Positions 1-8,223 of a DNA stretch of 64,000 nt are shown in pieces. Both the position numbers and the translations under genes were made by a program. The first letter of the stretch is position 1, and each line of letters starts with the position of its first letter. Source of the stretch: an uncultured Clostridia bacterium (GTDB lineage Bacteria > Bacillota > Clostridia > TANB77 > CAG-508); contig CARPYP010000006.1 of the NCBI GenBank assembly GCA_949045875.1, forward strand, positions 1 through 64,000, written 5' to 3'. The notes under the pieces are model-generated. The model was not told the origin of the DNA. It ran no database searches and saw nothing but the letters and a program-made list of their open reading frames with translations.

Positions 1-59
1 TTGGGTATCTTACTTTTTTATTTTTTTATTTTCCCCGAATATATTTTACACTAACCAAT

Positions 60-329
60 TTATATATTTTTCAAATATTCTTCTAACTCTGATAATTTAA
101 TCTTTTTAGTCAAGTTAGTAATATAAACATCATTAGAATAATTAAAAACTAAAAAAGTAATATTTTTAATAATAACTCTATGTGGCTCAATATATGTAAG
201 ATTAGTTCTTTCTAGCTTTCTAATGCTACCATTGATAAAAGTAGGAGTAACTTTTGAAAACTCACATATAAATTCTAGTCGTTGTTTTAGACATTCCTCA
301 AATTCTATTTCTTGCTTAATTATCTTCAT
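60..329 (-). CDS. Small hypothetical protein
   Basis: A protein of about 89 residues that I do not recognise. It is rich in Glu, Ile and Lys and has no signal peptide or membrane segment. I place the start at the ATG at 329, because a GAAGGG ribosome binding site lies about 12 bases upstream. The more upstream ATG at 341 overlaps that site. It lies upstream of tRNA-Leu on the same strand, and nothing nearby indicates its role. Confidence 0.5.
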   Translation of the reverse strand: MKIIKQEIEFEECLKQRLEFICEFSKVTPTFINGSIRKLERTNLTYIEPHRVIIKNITFLVFNYSNDVYITNLTKKIKLSELEEYLKNI

Positions 330-448
330 TTCAAGCACCATCCCTTCTATATAGATTTAGGATGATTTTTTGCAAAAGAAAAAATCAACCATTTCTGATT
401 GATTTCTGTATCTATCTGTTCTATAAAAAGTTCGAACAGATACGTCGT

Positions 449-535
449 TGGTGCAGGTAGTGGGACTCGAACCCACACATAGTTTCCTATAATAGATTTT
501 GAGTCTATCGCGTCTACCAATTCCACCACACCTGC
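449..535 (-). tRNA. tRNA-Leu (anticodon CAA)
   Basis: On the minus strand this folds as a class II tRNA with a 7-bp acceptor stem (GCAGGTG paired to TACCTGC). It has the D-arm sequence TGGTAGACGC, an anticodon loop CTCAAAA giving anticodon CAA, a long variable arm, the T-loop GTTCGAGTC and an encoded CCA end. The long variable arm and the CAA anticodon identify tRNA-Leu reading UUG. Confidence 0.95.
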
Positions 536-801
536 ATATCTAATTTTAATTTTTTTATAAATTGCGTTTTGAACCCTTTATGTTTGCTACTTAGCTACAT
601 TACTATGTTGATTACTTAAATATATTAACATCTTTTTTTGCTTTTGTAAATAGCAATTTTTAAACTTCTTAATAATTCGTAATATCTATAATTTAGAATA
701 ATAACAACTTTCAAAATTATTTTCTATATGTTAACCACTATAATTATTGATTTATTTACATTTTTGATATATAATGTTTTGGATTTAAAGAGGTGATTTT
801 T

Positions 802-1227
802 TTGTATAATTTTCTATCTAAAAGTCCTAATGATACATTAGATTTTGCAAGAAATTTTGCTAAAGATTTAATTTTGGGAGATGTTATTGTTCTTATTGGT
901 GATTTAGGTTCTGGTAAGACTAAGTTTACTGAAGGTATTCTTTCCTTTTTTGGAATAGAAAACGAAATTTCTAGTCCCACTTTTACTATTGTTAATGAGT
1001 ATATTTCTAATAATATTACTATATATCATTTTGATGTTTATAGATTAAAGGATTCATCAGATTTTTACAATATTGGTGGAGATGAATATTTTGATAAAGG
1101 AATTTCTATTATTGAATGGGGCGATATTATTACAGATGCTTTACCTCCTAAATATACAAAAATAACTTTTGAAAGAGTTTCAGAAAATGAAGATTATAGA
1201 AATTTGTTTATTGAAAATATTATTTAA
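802..1227 (+). CDS. tsaE: tRNA threonylcarbamoyladenosine biosynthesis ATPase TsaE
   Basis: About 141 residues, the usual TsaE length. TsaE is the ATPase that works with TsaB and TsaD to make t6A at position 37 of ANN-decoding tRNAs in the cytoplasm. The Walker A GDLGSGKT is at residues 33-40. It is followed by the family motif SSPTFT, the HFDVYRL motif and the EWG motif. I choose the TTG at 802, with AGAGGTGA five bases upstream; a GTG at 793 lies inside that ribosome binding site. It heads a cluster with tsaB and rimI, the common Bacillota order. Confidence 0.93.
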   Translation: MYNFLSKSPNDTLDFARNFAKDLILGDVIVLIGDLGSGKTKFTEGILSFFGIENEISSPTFTIVNEYISNNITIYHFDVYRLKDSSDFYNIGGDEYFDKGISIIEWGDIITDALPPKYTKITFERVSENEDYRNLFIENII

Positions 1228-1259
1228 TAAATTTTATTTTTTATAAGAAAGGTTTTGTA

Positions 1260-1989
1260 ATGAAAATTTTAGCTATTGATACTGCTACAGAGGTTTGCTC
1301 TGTTGCAATTTTAGAAGATAAAAATATTGTTTTAGAAAAGACTTTAGATGCTGTTAATACCCATTCTGTCGCACTTATGCCACTTATTAAAGATGTACTC
1401 TTTGAAACTAATTTAACTCTTAATGATATTGATTTATTTGCTTGTGATAAAGGACCACGGTTCTTTTACTGGAATTAGAATTGGGATTTCTACTATTAAA
1501 GCTTTTTGTGATGTTACAAATAAACTTTGTATTGGTATTACATCATTAGAGGGGTTCGCATATAAATTATGTAATATGCCTAATCCAGATTTTATGGATA
1601 AACAATGCTTACCCTTACAAACTGCTAATTCATATTATATTTGTTCTCTATTAAATGCTAATCATGGTAACGCATATTGTGGGATTTTTAAATTCGATAA
1701 TGGAAAACTAGTTCAAACTCATGATTATTTCTTTGATTCTATTGATAATATTTTAGATTTCTTAAATAATCTACAAAAAAATATTTTTTTTGTGGGAAAT
1801 TGTAGAATAATTTTAAATGATATGATACAATCGGATAAAATACAAATTAATCCTAATGATATTATATCAGCTATAGATATTGGAAGATGTGCTTTTGATA
1901 AATATTGTAATGGTCTTTATGGAGATTCAAGTTTTCTTACTCCTTTGTATTTAAAAAAGTCTAGTGCAGAAAGTATAGGTAAAAATTAA
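1260..1989 (+). CDS. tsaB: TsaB, t6A biosynthesis protein (needs +1 shift at CGG 1458-1460)
   Basis: TsaB is the inactive ASKHA-fold partner of TsaD in t6A synthesis. The N-terminal frame starts MKILAIDTATE and ends early at 1478. The rest (residues after GPGSFTG, to 1989) lies one base ahead. Codon 67 is CGG at 1458-1460. Skipping its C joins CCA to GGT and recreates the signature GPGSFTG exactly, giving about 242 residues. AGAAAGG precedes the ATG. The stop overlaps rimI as TAATG. tsaB is normally essential, so a real knockout is unlikely. This is the only host-chromosome case of the CGG-shift pattern seen across element A. Confidence 0.9.
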
Positions 1990-2423
1990 TGGAATTTCGT
2001 AGGATGTCTTTAGATGATTTGAATAAAATCGCTAGTAATCTAAATAATTTCGATGATTTTTGGACATTTGGTATTTTTAAAGATGAATTAATTAATCCTA
2101 AGTGTCATTATATTGTTGCCGTTGAAGATGAAAATATTTTAGGATTTGGTGGAATTTCCGTAGTTTTAGATGAGGCTAATATAAATAATATAGCTGTTAG
2201 AGTTGATAAAAGGGATATTAAAATTGGTTCTAAGATTTTACAAAATTTAATTGATATTTCTAAGTCGTTGAATTGTTCTTTTATTACTTTAGAGGTAAAT
2301 GTAAAAAATTCTCCTGCTATTAAATTATATGAGAATTTTGGGTTTAAAAATCTTGGAATTAGGAAAAATTATTATAATGGACAAACTGATGCTTATATTA
2401 TGAAATTTGAAGTTGAAAAATAA
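1989..2423 (+). CDS. rimI: Ribosomal protein S18-alanine N-acetyltransferase RimI
   Basis: A GNAT-family acetyltransferase of 144 residues. The acetyl-CoA-binding region shows AVRVDKRDIKIGSKIL, a variant of the usual R-x-x-G-x-G/A loop. The C-terminal motif LEVNVKNSPAIKLYENFGF is typical of RimI. RimI acetylates the N-terminal alanine of ribosomal protein S18. The start overlaps the tsaB stop by one base, indicating translational coupling in the tsaE-tsaB-rimI operon. Confidence 0.88.
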   Translation: MEFRRMSLDDLNKIASNLNNFDDFWTFGIFKDELINPKCHYIVAVEDENILGFGGISVVLDEANINNIAVRVDKRDIKIGSKILQNLIDISKSLNCSFITLEVNVKNSPAIKLYENFGFKNLGIRKNYYNGQTDAYIMKFEVEK

Positions 2424-2520
2424 TTCTTTTCCAACTTGATTTGTGTAACTATTAAAATAATAGCTTTTAATGTAAAAAAGGTATTAAAATACATATGAAT
2501 TTAAATGAAAGAAGGTACTT

Positions 2521-4914
2521 ATGATGAATAAGAAAAATGAATTAAGCTACAAGGATTTAAAAGCTTTTTGTAATACAGATAGTTTTAATTTTGAGACTAC
2601 TGCAGAACTTGATAGTAATGATAAAGGTATAGGTCAAGATAGTGCTATCCGTTCACTTGAATTTGGTCTTAATGTTGATGTTCGTGGAAATAATTTATAT
2701 CTTGAGGGTCCAAGTGGTGTTGGAAAAACTATGTATACTAGAAATTATTTGGAAAAACTTTCTTCTAAAAAGAAAGTTCCAGTTGATTGGTGTTACATTT
2801 ATAATTTTGATAATCCGAATGAGCCTATAGCTGTTTCTCTACCTGCTGGTCAAGGTAAAGATTTTCAAGAAACTATGGATGGATTTATAAAAGATGTTAA
2901 AATGGATATTGCAAAGACTTTTAGCAATGAGGATTTTGAAAAAGAAAAAACTTTAATTCGCCAAGAGTTTGAACAAAAACGTGCTGATTTATTGGATAAA
3001 CTAAATGAAAAAGCTTCTAAATATAATTTTTTAGTTAAAACTGCTCAAAATGGTGTATATATGATGCCAGTCTATGATGGAAAAACTTTAGAGGAAGAGG
3101 ATTTTGAAAAATTAGATGAAAAAATTAGACAAGAATATGAAAATAATTCTTCAATAGTTCAAGAATATATAATTAGTGCTATTAGTGAAATAAAAGCTAT
3201 TGAAAAACAGTCTGATAAAAAAATTGAAGAATGGCAATCTAATGTATCTTTATTAACTGTTAATGTACATGTTAATTATGTTAAATCAAAGTTTAAAAGA
3301 AATAAAAAAATTAGCCATTTTATGGATAATATTAAAAAAGATATTTTAAAAAATATCCAATATTTCGTTAATACTAGTGAGGAACAGGATAAAAAGAGTG
3401 ATACTTCCCCTACTCCTGATACTACTAAGCCTTGGTTAAATTACAGAGTTAACCTTTTTGTAGATAATAGTAGGTTAGAGGGTTCTCCTGTAATAATGGA
3501 TTCTAACTATTCTTTCCAAAATATTTTTGGAAAACTTGAATATGAAAATTATATGGGAATGTTTAAAACTGATTTTACAATGTTAAAACCTGGTCTTCTT
3601 CATATTGCTAATGGCGGTTATATAATTTTTCAAGCAGAGGATTTATTATCTAGTCCCGCTTGCTACGAAAATTTAAAAAGAGTTTTAAGAGTAAAGGAAA
3701 TTGGTATTGATAATTCTCAGGAACAACGTAGTGCTATGGTTATGATATCTTTAAAACCAGAGCCTATCCCTCTTGATTTAAAAGTAATTTTAATAGGTAG
3801 TGAAGAGATATATCAAACTTTACTTGCTATGGATCCTAACTTTAAAAAATTGTTTAAAATTAAAATAGAGTTTGCAGAAGATGCACCTCTTACCGAGGAA
3901 AATGTTTTATTGTTAGCAAGATTTATGCATTCTTTCTGTGAAAGAGAACATTTACCACAATTGGATAAAGAGGCTGTTGCAAGAATGATTGAATATGCTT
4001 CAAAACTTGCTGATGATAAAAGAAAACTTTCTACTCGTTTTAATGATTTGTCTCAAATAATTAGTGAAGCAGGTACTTGGGCTATGATGGCTCGTTCTAA
4101 GGTTATTACTGAAAAGTTTATAAAAAAAGCTATTTATGAGAAAATTGCTAGAGTTCAAAAATATGATAATAGATTGTCTGAAATGATTAAAGACGATATG
4201 CTTTTAATTGATACAGATGGATATAAAGTTGGGCAAATTAATGGATTAACTATAATGACTACTGGTGATTATACTTTTGGAAAACCTGCTAGGATAACAG
4301 CTAATACTTATACTGGAAAATCTGGTATTATAAATATAGAAAGAGAGGTTGAACTTTCTGGTTCATCACATTCTAAGGGAGTGTTGATTTTAACTGGTTA
4401 TATTGGTGAGCAATTTGCTCAGGATTTCCCTCTTTCTCTTACTGCAAGTATTTGTTTTGAACAATTATATAATGGAGTTGATGGAGATAGTGCTTCTAGT
4501 ACAGAGCTATATGCTTTACTTTCTAGCTTATCAAATGTACCTATAAATCAAGCAATTGCTGTTACTGGTTCTGTTAATCAAAAGGGCGAAATTCAACCAA
4601 TAGGTGGCGTTAATGATAAAATTGAAGGTTTTTATCATGTTTGCAAAACTAAAGGATTAACAGGAAAACATGGAGTTATAATTCCTATTCAAAATGTAAT
4701 GAATTTGAGTTTATCCGATGAAGTTATAGAGTCTGTTAAAAATAAGGAATTTCATATTTATGCAATTTCTACTATTGAAGAAGGTATTGAAATTTTAACT
4801 GGTGTTCCTGCTGGTCGTAAAGATACATCGGGTAATTTCCCTGCTGGAACTATAAATTATCTCGCTTATGAAAAATTGAAAAAATATTCAAATGCTGTTG
4901 CAGCATTAAAATAA
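2521..4914 (+). CDS. Lon-family ATP-dependent protease (AAA domain plus Lon proteolytic domain)
   Basis: A protein of 797 residues. Walker A GPSGVGKT is at 63-70. A long insertion follows at about 120-310, predicted to be helical and charged. The Lon serine-lysine protease domain is C-terminal, with catalytic Ser657 in GDSAS and Lys700 in NDKIEG, the usual 43-residue spacing. This architecture (COG1067-like) differs from classical LonA in lacking the LAN domain. It degrades unfolded or regulatory proteins in the cytoplasm. GAAGG lies five bases before the first of two adjacent ATGs. The gene converges with yunB at a shared hairpin. Confidence 0.88.
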   Translation: MMNKKNELSYKDLKAFCNTDSFNFETTAELDSNDKGIGQDSAIRSLEFGLNVDVRGNNLYLEGPSGVGKTMYTRNYLEKLSSKKKVPVDWCYIYNFDNPNEPIAVSLPAGQGKDFQETMDGFIKDVKMDIAKTFSNEDFEKEKTLIRQEFEQKRADLLDKLNEKASKYNFLVKTAQNGVYMMPVYDGKTLEEEDFEKLDEKIRQEYENNSSIVQEYIISAISEIKAIEKQSDKKIEEWQSNVSLLTVNVHVNYVKSKFKRNKKISHFMDNIKKDILKNIQYFVNTSEEQDKKSDTSPTPDTTKPWLNYRVNLFVDNSRLEGSPVIMDSNYSFQNIFGKLEYENYMGMFKTDFTMLKPGLLHIANGGYIIFQAEDLLSSPACYENLKRVLRVKEIGIDNSQEQRSAMVMISLKPEPIPLDLKVILIGSEEIYQTLLAMDPNFKKLFKIKIEFAEDAPLTEENVLLLARFMHSFCEREHLPQLDKEAVARMIEYASKLADDKRKLSTRFNDLSQIISEAGTWAMMARSKVITEKFIKKAIYEKIARVQKYDNRLSEMIKDDMLLIDTDGYKVGQINGLTIMTTGDYTFGKPARITANTYTGKSGIINIEREVELSGSSHSKGVLILTGYIGEQFAQDFPLSLTASICFEQLYNGVDGDSASSTELYALLSSLSNVPINQAIAVTGSVNQKGEIQPIGGVNDKIEGFYHVCKTKGLTGKHGVIIPIQNVMNLSLSDEVIESVKNKEFHIYAISTIEEGIEILTGVPAGRKDTSGNFPAGTINYLAYEKLKKYSNAVAALK

Positions 4915-4935
4915 AGGGCATAATGGCCCTTTTTA
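4913..4935. terminator. Bidirectional intrinsic terminator between lon-like and yunB
   Basis: AAAGGGC and GCCCTTT pair around a six-base loop. T-rich sequence follows on the plus side, and the A-run serves the minus side. It sits between convergent genes. Confidence 0.8.
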
Positions 4936-5613
4936 ATTTGTATCAGTATTTAAATAGACATTTGGAACTCCTCCAATAATTACATTTTCACTTAATACTA
5001 ATTCACTTGTTACTTGTGTTTGTATTATTTCATATGGTGTTAATATATTTATATCACATGTTACATCCAACCATAGCCTATGCAATGTTTGATTTATTCC
5101 AGCATCATCAAATTCATTTCTTATTTTAGTCTGAATTGTTCCTGATAATGCTACTTTTAAAGGAATTTTAGGTCCAACACCAGAAACCCACTTTATTCCT
5201 GTTATACTACCAAATGGTATGTGTGATGTTAATGTATCATTATCGTTTAGACTTACTTGAATATCATTTGTTATGCTTGATATCATATTGTTTAATGGCC
5301 TAGAGTTTACTTGTAATAATTGTATATTCCCATTTCCGTCTTGCTTAATAGTTATTAATTCGTTTTCTTGATACCTGTCTACATTTATTGTTGTTATTCT
5401 ATTTATTTCTATTGTTACTATACTTTTTGCTTCATCTATACACAGTTTCTCGAATATAGGATTAATGGCTTTTAGCATATTTATCATTACAAATATAGCT
5501 ATAATTAGAACTAATATTATTTTTATTATCTTTTTATAATTTTCATTACCTTTTTTCCCTCCATACATTACTTTGGGAAATCGTATTTTTGTTCTTGAAT
5601 ATATCTTATCCAT
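4933..5613 (-). CDS. yunB: Sporulation protein YunB
   Basis: A protein of 226 residues with a positively charged N-terminus and one membrane segment at about 28-50. A family-typical exported domain follows, with FGSITGIKWVSGVGPKIPL in the middle and a C-terminal stretch VTSELVLSENVIIGGVPNVY. These are hallmarks of YunB, a sporulation protein made under mother-cell control in Bacillus; its biochemical role is unclear. Ribosome binding site GAAGG. It is encoded next to sipL, veg and yabG, which fits a spore-formation neighbourhood. Confidence 0.85.
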   Translation of the reverse strand: MDKIYSRTKIRFPKVMYGGKKGNENYKKIIKIILVLIIAIFVMINMLKAINPIFEKLCIDEAKSIVTIEINRITTINVDRYQENELITIKQDGNGNIQLLQVNSRPLNNMISSITNDIQVSLNDNDTLTSHIPFGSITGIKWVSGVGPKIPLKVALSGTIQTKIRNEFDDAGINQTLHRLWLDVTCDINILTPYEIIQTQVTSELVLSENVIIGGVPNVYLNTDTN

Positions 5614-5692
5614 ATTTTACCTTCTCGGTTAAAAAATAATTGCTACTTGGCATAGCTGAACAGCACAGACAAATAACAATTATTTTCCAAAC

Positions 5693-7243
5693 TTAACTAA
5701 TGTTATTCTTTGTGCAAACATATTTGGGAATAAATAATTGCATTCCTACATCAATTTTATTTGGATCTTCTATTTCATTTAGTCTCATTATATCTTCTAT
5801 AGTACTCCTATATCTTTTAGCAATTTTCCATAAACTATCACCTGGTTTAACAAAATATATTGTCATACTGTATGGATTTTCAGTACATTTTTCTTCATTA
5901 ATATTTACATCCTCTATAATGTTCATATTTATTTGATTATATTGACTCACCTCAAAATTCAAGTTGATGTTTAGCGTGACTTCTGAGTCTTCGATAACAA
6001 AATCTTGCATTGCTATTTCTATATTTGTATCTATTTTACTACTTTCTGTAACCTCCTCATAGTCCATTACATACATAATTGGTATAGTTTTAGTTATCCC
6101 TTCTACTGTTGTTTGATTGTTAGAGGTAATTAAGAAATCTACTTTTATTTCTCCATCATATTTTATCTTTCCCCTAGAAATAGTTGCACTATTAATGTTA
6201 GGAGTAATTCTTATGTCTCTTATTTTCTCCCCAGCTAGCTCCTGTATTTGCATTTTTTCTCTTATTTCATATACATCACTTTTGTTCTTTTTATCTACCA
6301 TTGTCACTATATTTCTAGAGTTAAACTCTAAATTCATACTTGGACTATATAAATCTTCTAATATTTCTATTTCTTCTTCTCTAATTGCATTACATGATAC
6401 ATCTAATTCTATTTCAACATATATAGAATGTTCTTCTTCTGAATTAGGTTTTATTAATATATTCCTAATTGTATATTTGGTATCACATATATCATTATCA
6501 GAGACATTAAGCATTTCAACAAATCCCATTATTGGTATTTTTTCTTCCACATTTCTAATTCTATTATCTTCTGTTAGATACATTATTTTAACATCTGCAT
6601 CTGCTTTAGCTAATATCTTATTATAACTCATCTTACTGTCTTTATTTATGATACTAAAATCTACTCTTAGTATTTCTGCTAGGTTATCCCCTGAATCAAT
6701 TTTTATAGTTTCTTTTGCATATGTTTTTGTAGAATTACTACCAATTACAGAGTTGAATTTTACATTTTTTCTAATCTCTTGGATATCTTTTATGTTTTGA
6801 ATATTATTTACTATGTCCAAATCTTCATTAGTATATAAGGTTATTTCTACTTCTAGCTGTATATTTAAATTTACTTTTCTTCCATTTAAAACTTTACATT
6901 CTATTGATTTTATTGTGACTTTCTCATTAGCATTCATTCCATTTAATGCTTCTTTGCATTCAATTATTTGTTTAAAGTCAATATTAGTGTTTATTCCTCT
7001 TATGTTATCTGTTTCACTATCTGCTAAATAAATTAAGTAAACATTTACATTTCCATCTAATTTTATCTTCCCATCTGATACTTCTTTTCTATATATGCAT
7101 ACATTCCCACTTGTACTTACTGGCTTTAATATATCAGGTTTTATATCTGGAATTATAGCATCCTCTTCTAAGATAAAATTTTGTGTTTTTTGAGTTACTA
7201 TTCTATTTATACATATATTTTTCTTTACTGTTTCTACCTTCAT
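5693..7243 (-). CDS. sipL: Spore coat morphogenetic protein SipL (DUF3794 repeats plus LysM)
   Basis: A protein of 516 residues with repeated DUF3794 (SipL/SPOCS) units, for example IPDIKPDILKP near the N-terminus. A C-terminal LysM at about 463-508 begins YFVKPGDSLWKIAKRY. In Clostridioides difficile, SipL binds SpoIVA and drives encasement of the forespore by coat. The motif order and the veg-yabG neighbourhood agree with that assignment. AAGGAGG lies seven bases before the ATG. No in-frame CGG codon was seen in this long gene. Confidence 0.88.
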   Translation of the reverse strand: MKVETVKKNICINRIVTQKTQNFILEEDAIIPDIKPDILKPVSTSGNVCIYRKEVSDGKIKLDGNVNVYLIYLADSETDNIRGINTNIDFKQIIECKEALNGMNANEKVTIKSIECKVLNGRKVNLNIQLEVEITLYTNEDLDIVNNIQNIKDIQEIRKNVKFNSVIGSNSTKTYAKETIKIDSGDNLAEILRVDFSIINKDSKMSYNKILAKADADVKIMYLTEDNRIRNVEEKIPIMGFVEMLNVSDNDICDTKYTIRNILIKPNSEEEHSIYVEIELDVSCNAIREEEIEILEDLYSPSMNLEFNSRNIVTMVDKKNKSDVYEIREKMQIQELAGEKIRDIRITPNINSATISRGKIKYDGEIKVDFLITSNNQTTVEGITKTIPIMYVMDYEEVTESSKIDTNIEIAMQDFVIEDSEVTLNINLNFEVSQYNQINMNIIEDVNINEEKCTENPYSMTIYFVKPGDSLWKIAKRYRSTIEDIMRLNEIEDPNKIDVGMQLFIPKYVCTKNNIS

Positions 7244-7285
7244 ATCTTATCCTCCTTATTTTTAATATATATATGTATAAATGCT

Positions 7286-7315
7286 TAAAAAAATTCCTAG
7301 TTTTACTAGGAATTT
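7286..7315 (-). terminator. Intrinsic terminator downstream of veg
   Basis: Read on the minus strand, AAATTCCTAG and CTAGGAATTT form a perfect 10-bp stem followed by a T-run. It ends the yabG-veg transcription unit before sipL. Confidence 0.85.
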
Positions 7316-7356
7316 CAAAAATCTTACTATTTTAAATATTTATTTTTCATTCTATT

Positions 7357-7659
7357 TTATACAATAGCCACTTTTTTAGCTTTTTTTTCATCAAATATTG
7401 GTATGTCTAATGGTAAATAATCTGTACCATTAAAAATAGATACTTCTACACTTTTTGTTAATATATCTGTATAGTTATATGATATATTTCCCTCGTCTTC
7501 GTCACATTTTATTACAAATAAATTTGAATAAACATTTTTTACTGTACCTACTTTTTCATATATTTTACTTCTTCCTAATGTTCCTTTTATAAGTATCTTT
7601 TGTCCTATTTGTGCTTCAATATCTGTCTTTACATTATCTATGTCACTTTTACAAAACAT
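7357..7659 (-). CDS. veg: Veg protein (DUF1021)
   Basis: About 100 residues. It matches the Veg family by the segment IGQKILIKGTLGRSK, a Sm-like beta core, and ISYNYTDILTKSVEVS. Veg is a small, highly expressed protein linked to biofilm formation in Bacillus; its molecular role is not settled. I start at the ATG at 7659, because AGGTGG is correctly spaced before it. An ATG at 7689 has no site. The yabG-veg-sipL order is conserved in Clostridia, which helped identify the broken yabG next door. Confidence 0.88.
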   Translation of the reverse strand: MFCKSDIDNVKTDIEAQIGQKILIKGTLGRSKIYEKVGTVKNVYSNLFVIKCDEDEGNISYNYTDILTKSVEVSIFNGTDYLPLDIPIFDEKKAKKVAIV

Positions 7660-7832
7660 ATAACCACCTACTTCTCTATTGATGTTCAAATTATAGCATT
7701 TATACCATTAAATGTCAAAAAAACTTAGCTAACATGTTTCTTCCATATCCTTACTCTTCCAATTGTTGTATAGTTTCTTTGCATTCTTATTACATTTGTG
7801 TTACAGTTTTGTTACAGAATTGTAATATTTTG

Positions 7833-8195
7833 TTATATTGTATATTTTTTCTTTCTTCCCCTTGAGGTTATTCCTCCTACTCTTTTATTATCGTCTTTTA
7901 GTAAATAAGATATTTCTTTCATAGTAATATTTTTTTCTTCTGAGGTTATTGCAACTTTTTCTGCAATTGTTAATGGATCCATAAAATCTATTAATACTCT
8001 TGCTGGAGATGAGGCAAAGTTTGCTCCTGATTCCATAATTGCTTCAAAAAAGCTTTGGCATGCACCTGCAAATATAACTAGCTCCCTATCCACAGAAGCT
8101 TTTCTTGCCTCTTTTACTGTGTTTATAAAATATCTAGAATTTCTATAATTATATATATCTGTAAAACCTGTTCCATTCTTTATCATTCCATCATG
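7833..8195 (-). CDS. yabG: YabG spore protease, C-terminal part (gene split by element A)
   Basis: Reads in frame from the attachment core (CAT, 8193-8195) as HDGMIKNG, then YNYRNSRYF, VIFAGACQSFFEA and ANFASSPARVLIDF, the C-terminal half of YabG. YabG is a sporulation-specific cysteine protease that processes coat and spore proteins. The catalytic-region Cys of GACQS is present. The matching 5' part is at 58793-59239. Fusing the two gives 268 codons in frame. As placed, this part has no proper start; a stop codon lies just upstream in element DNA. Confidence 0.88.
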   Translation of the reverse strand, partial: HDGMIKNGTGFTDIYNYRNSRYFINTVKEARKASVDRELVIFAGACQSFFEAIMESGANFASSPARVLIDFMDPLTIAEKVAITSEEKNITMKEISYLLKDDNKRVGGITSRGRKKKYTI

Positions 8196-8221
8196 TGCTA
8201 GTTTTTAATATACCGAAAAAA
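8193..8221. other. attR of element A (core CAT plus one attP arm)
   Basis: On the minus strand the arm TTTTTCGGTATA (8209-8220) is followed by 13 bases and then CAT (8193-8195), where YabG coding resumes. The same arm occurs inverted at attL. Placing both arms around one CAT gives a symmetrical site with the dinucleotide CA at the exact centre, as expected for a large serine recombinase. Confidence 0.85.
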
Positions 8222-8223
8222 TA

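Noticed and set aside
347..529. An open frame across the tRNA-Leu gene
   Set aside because: It overlaps the tRNA, has no ribosome binding site and no family resemblance.
5632..5682. AAAATAATTG/CAATTATTTT pair between yunB and sipL as a structured RNA
   Set aside because: The arms are only A/T-rich and 30 bases apart; not enough to call an RNA element.
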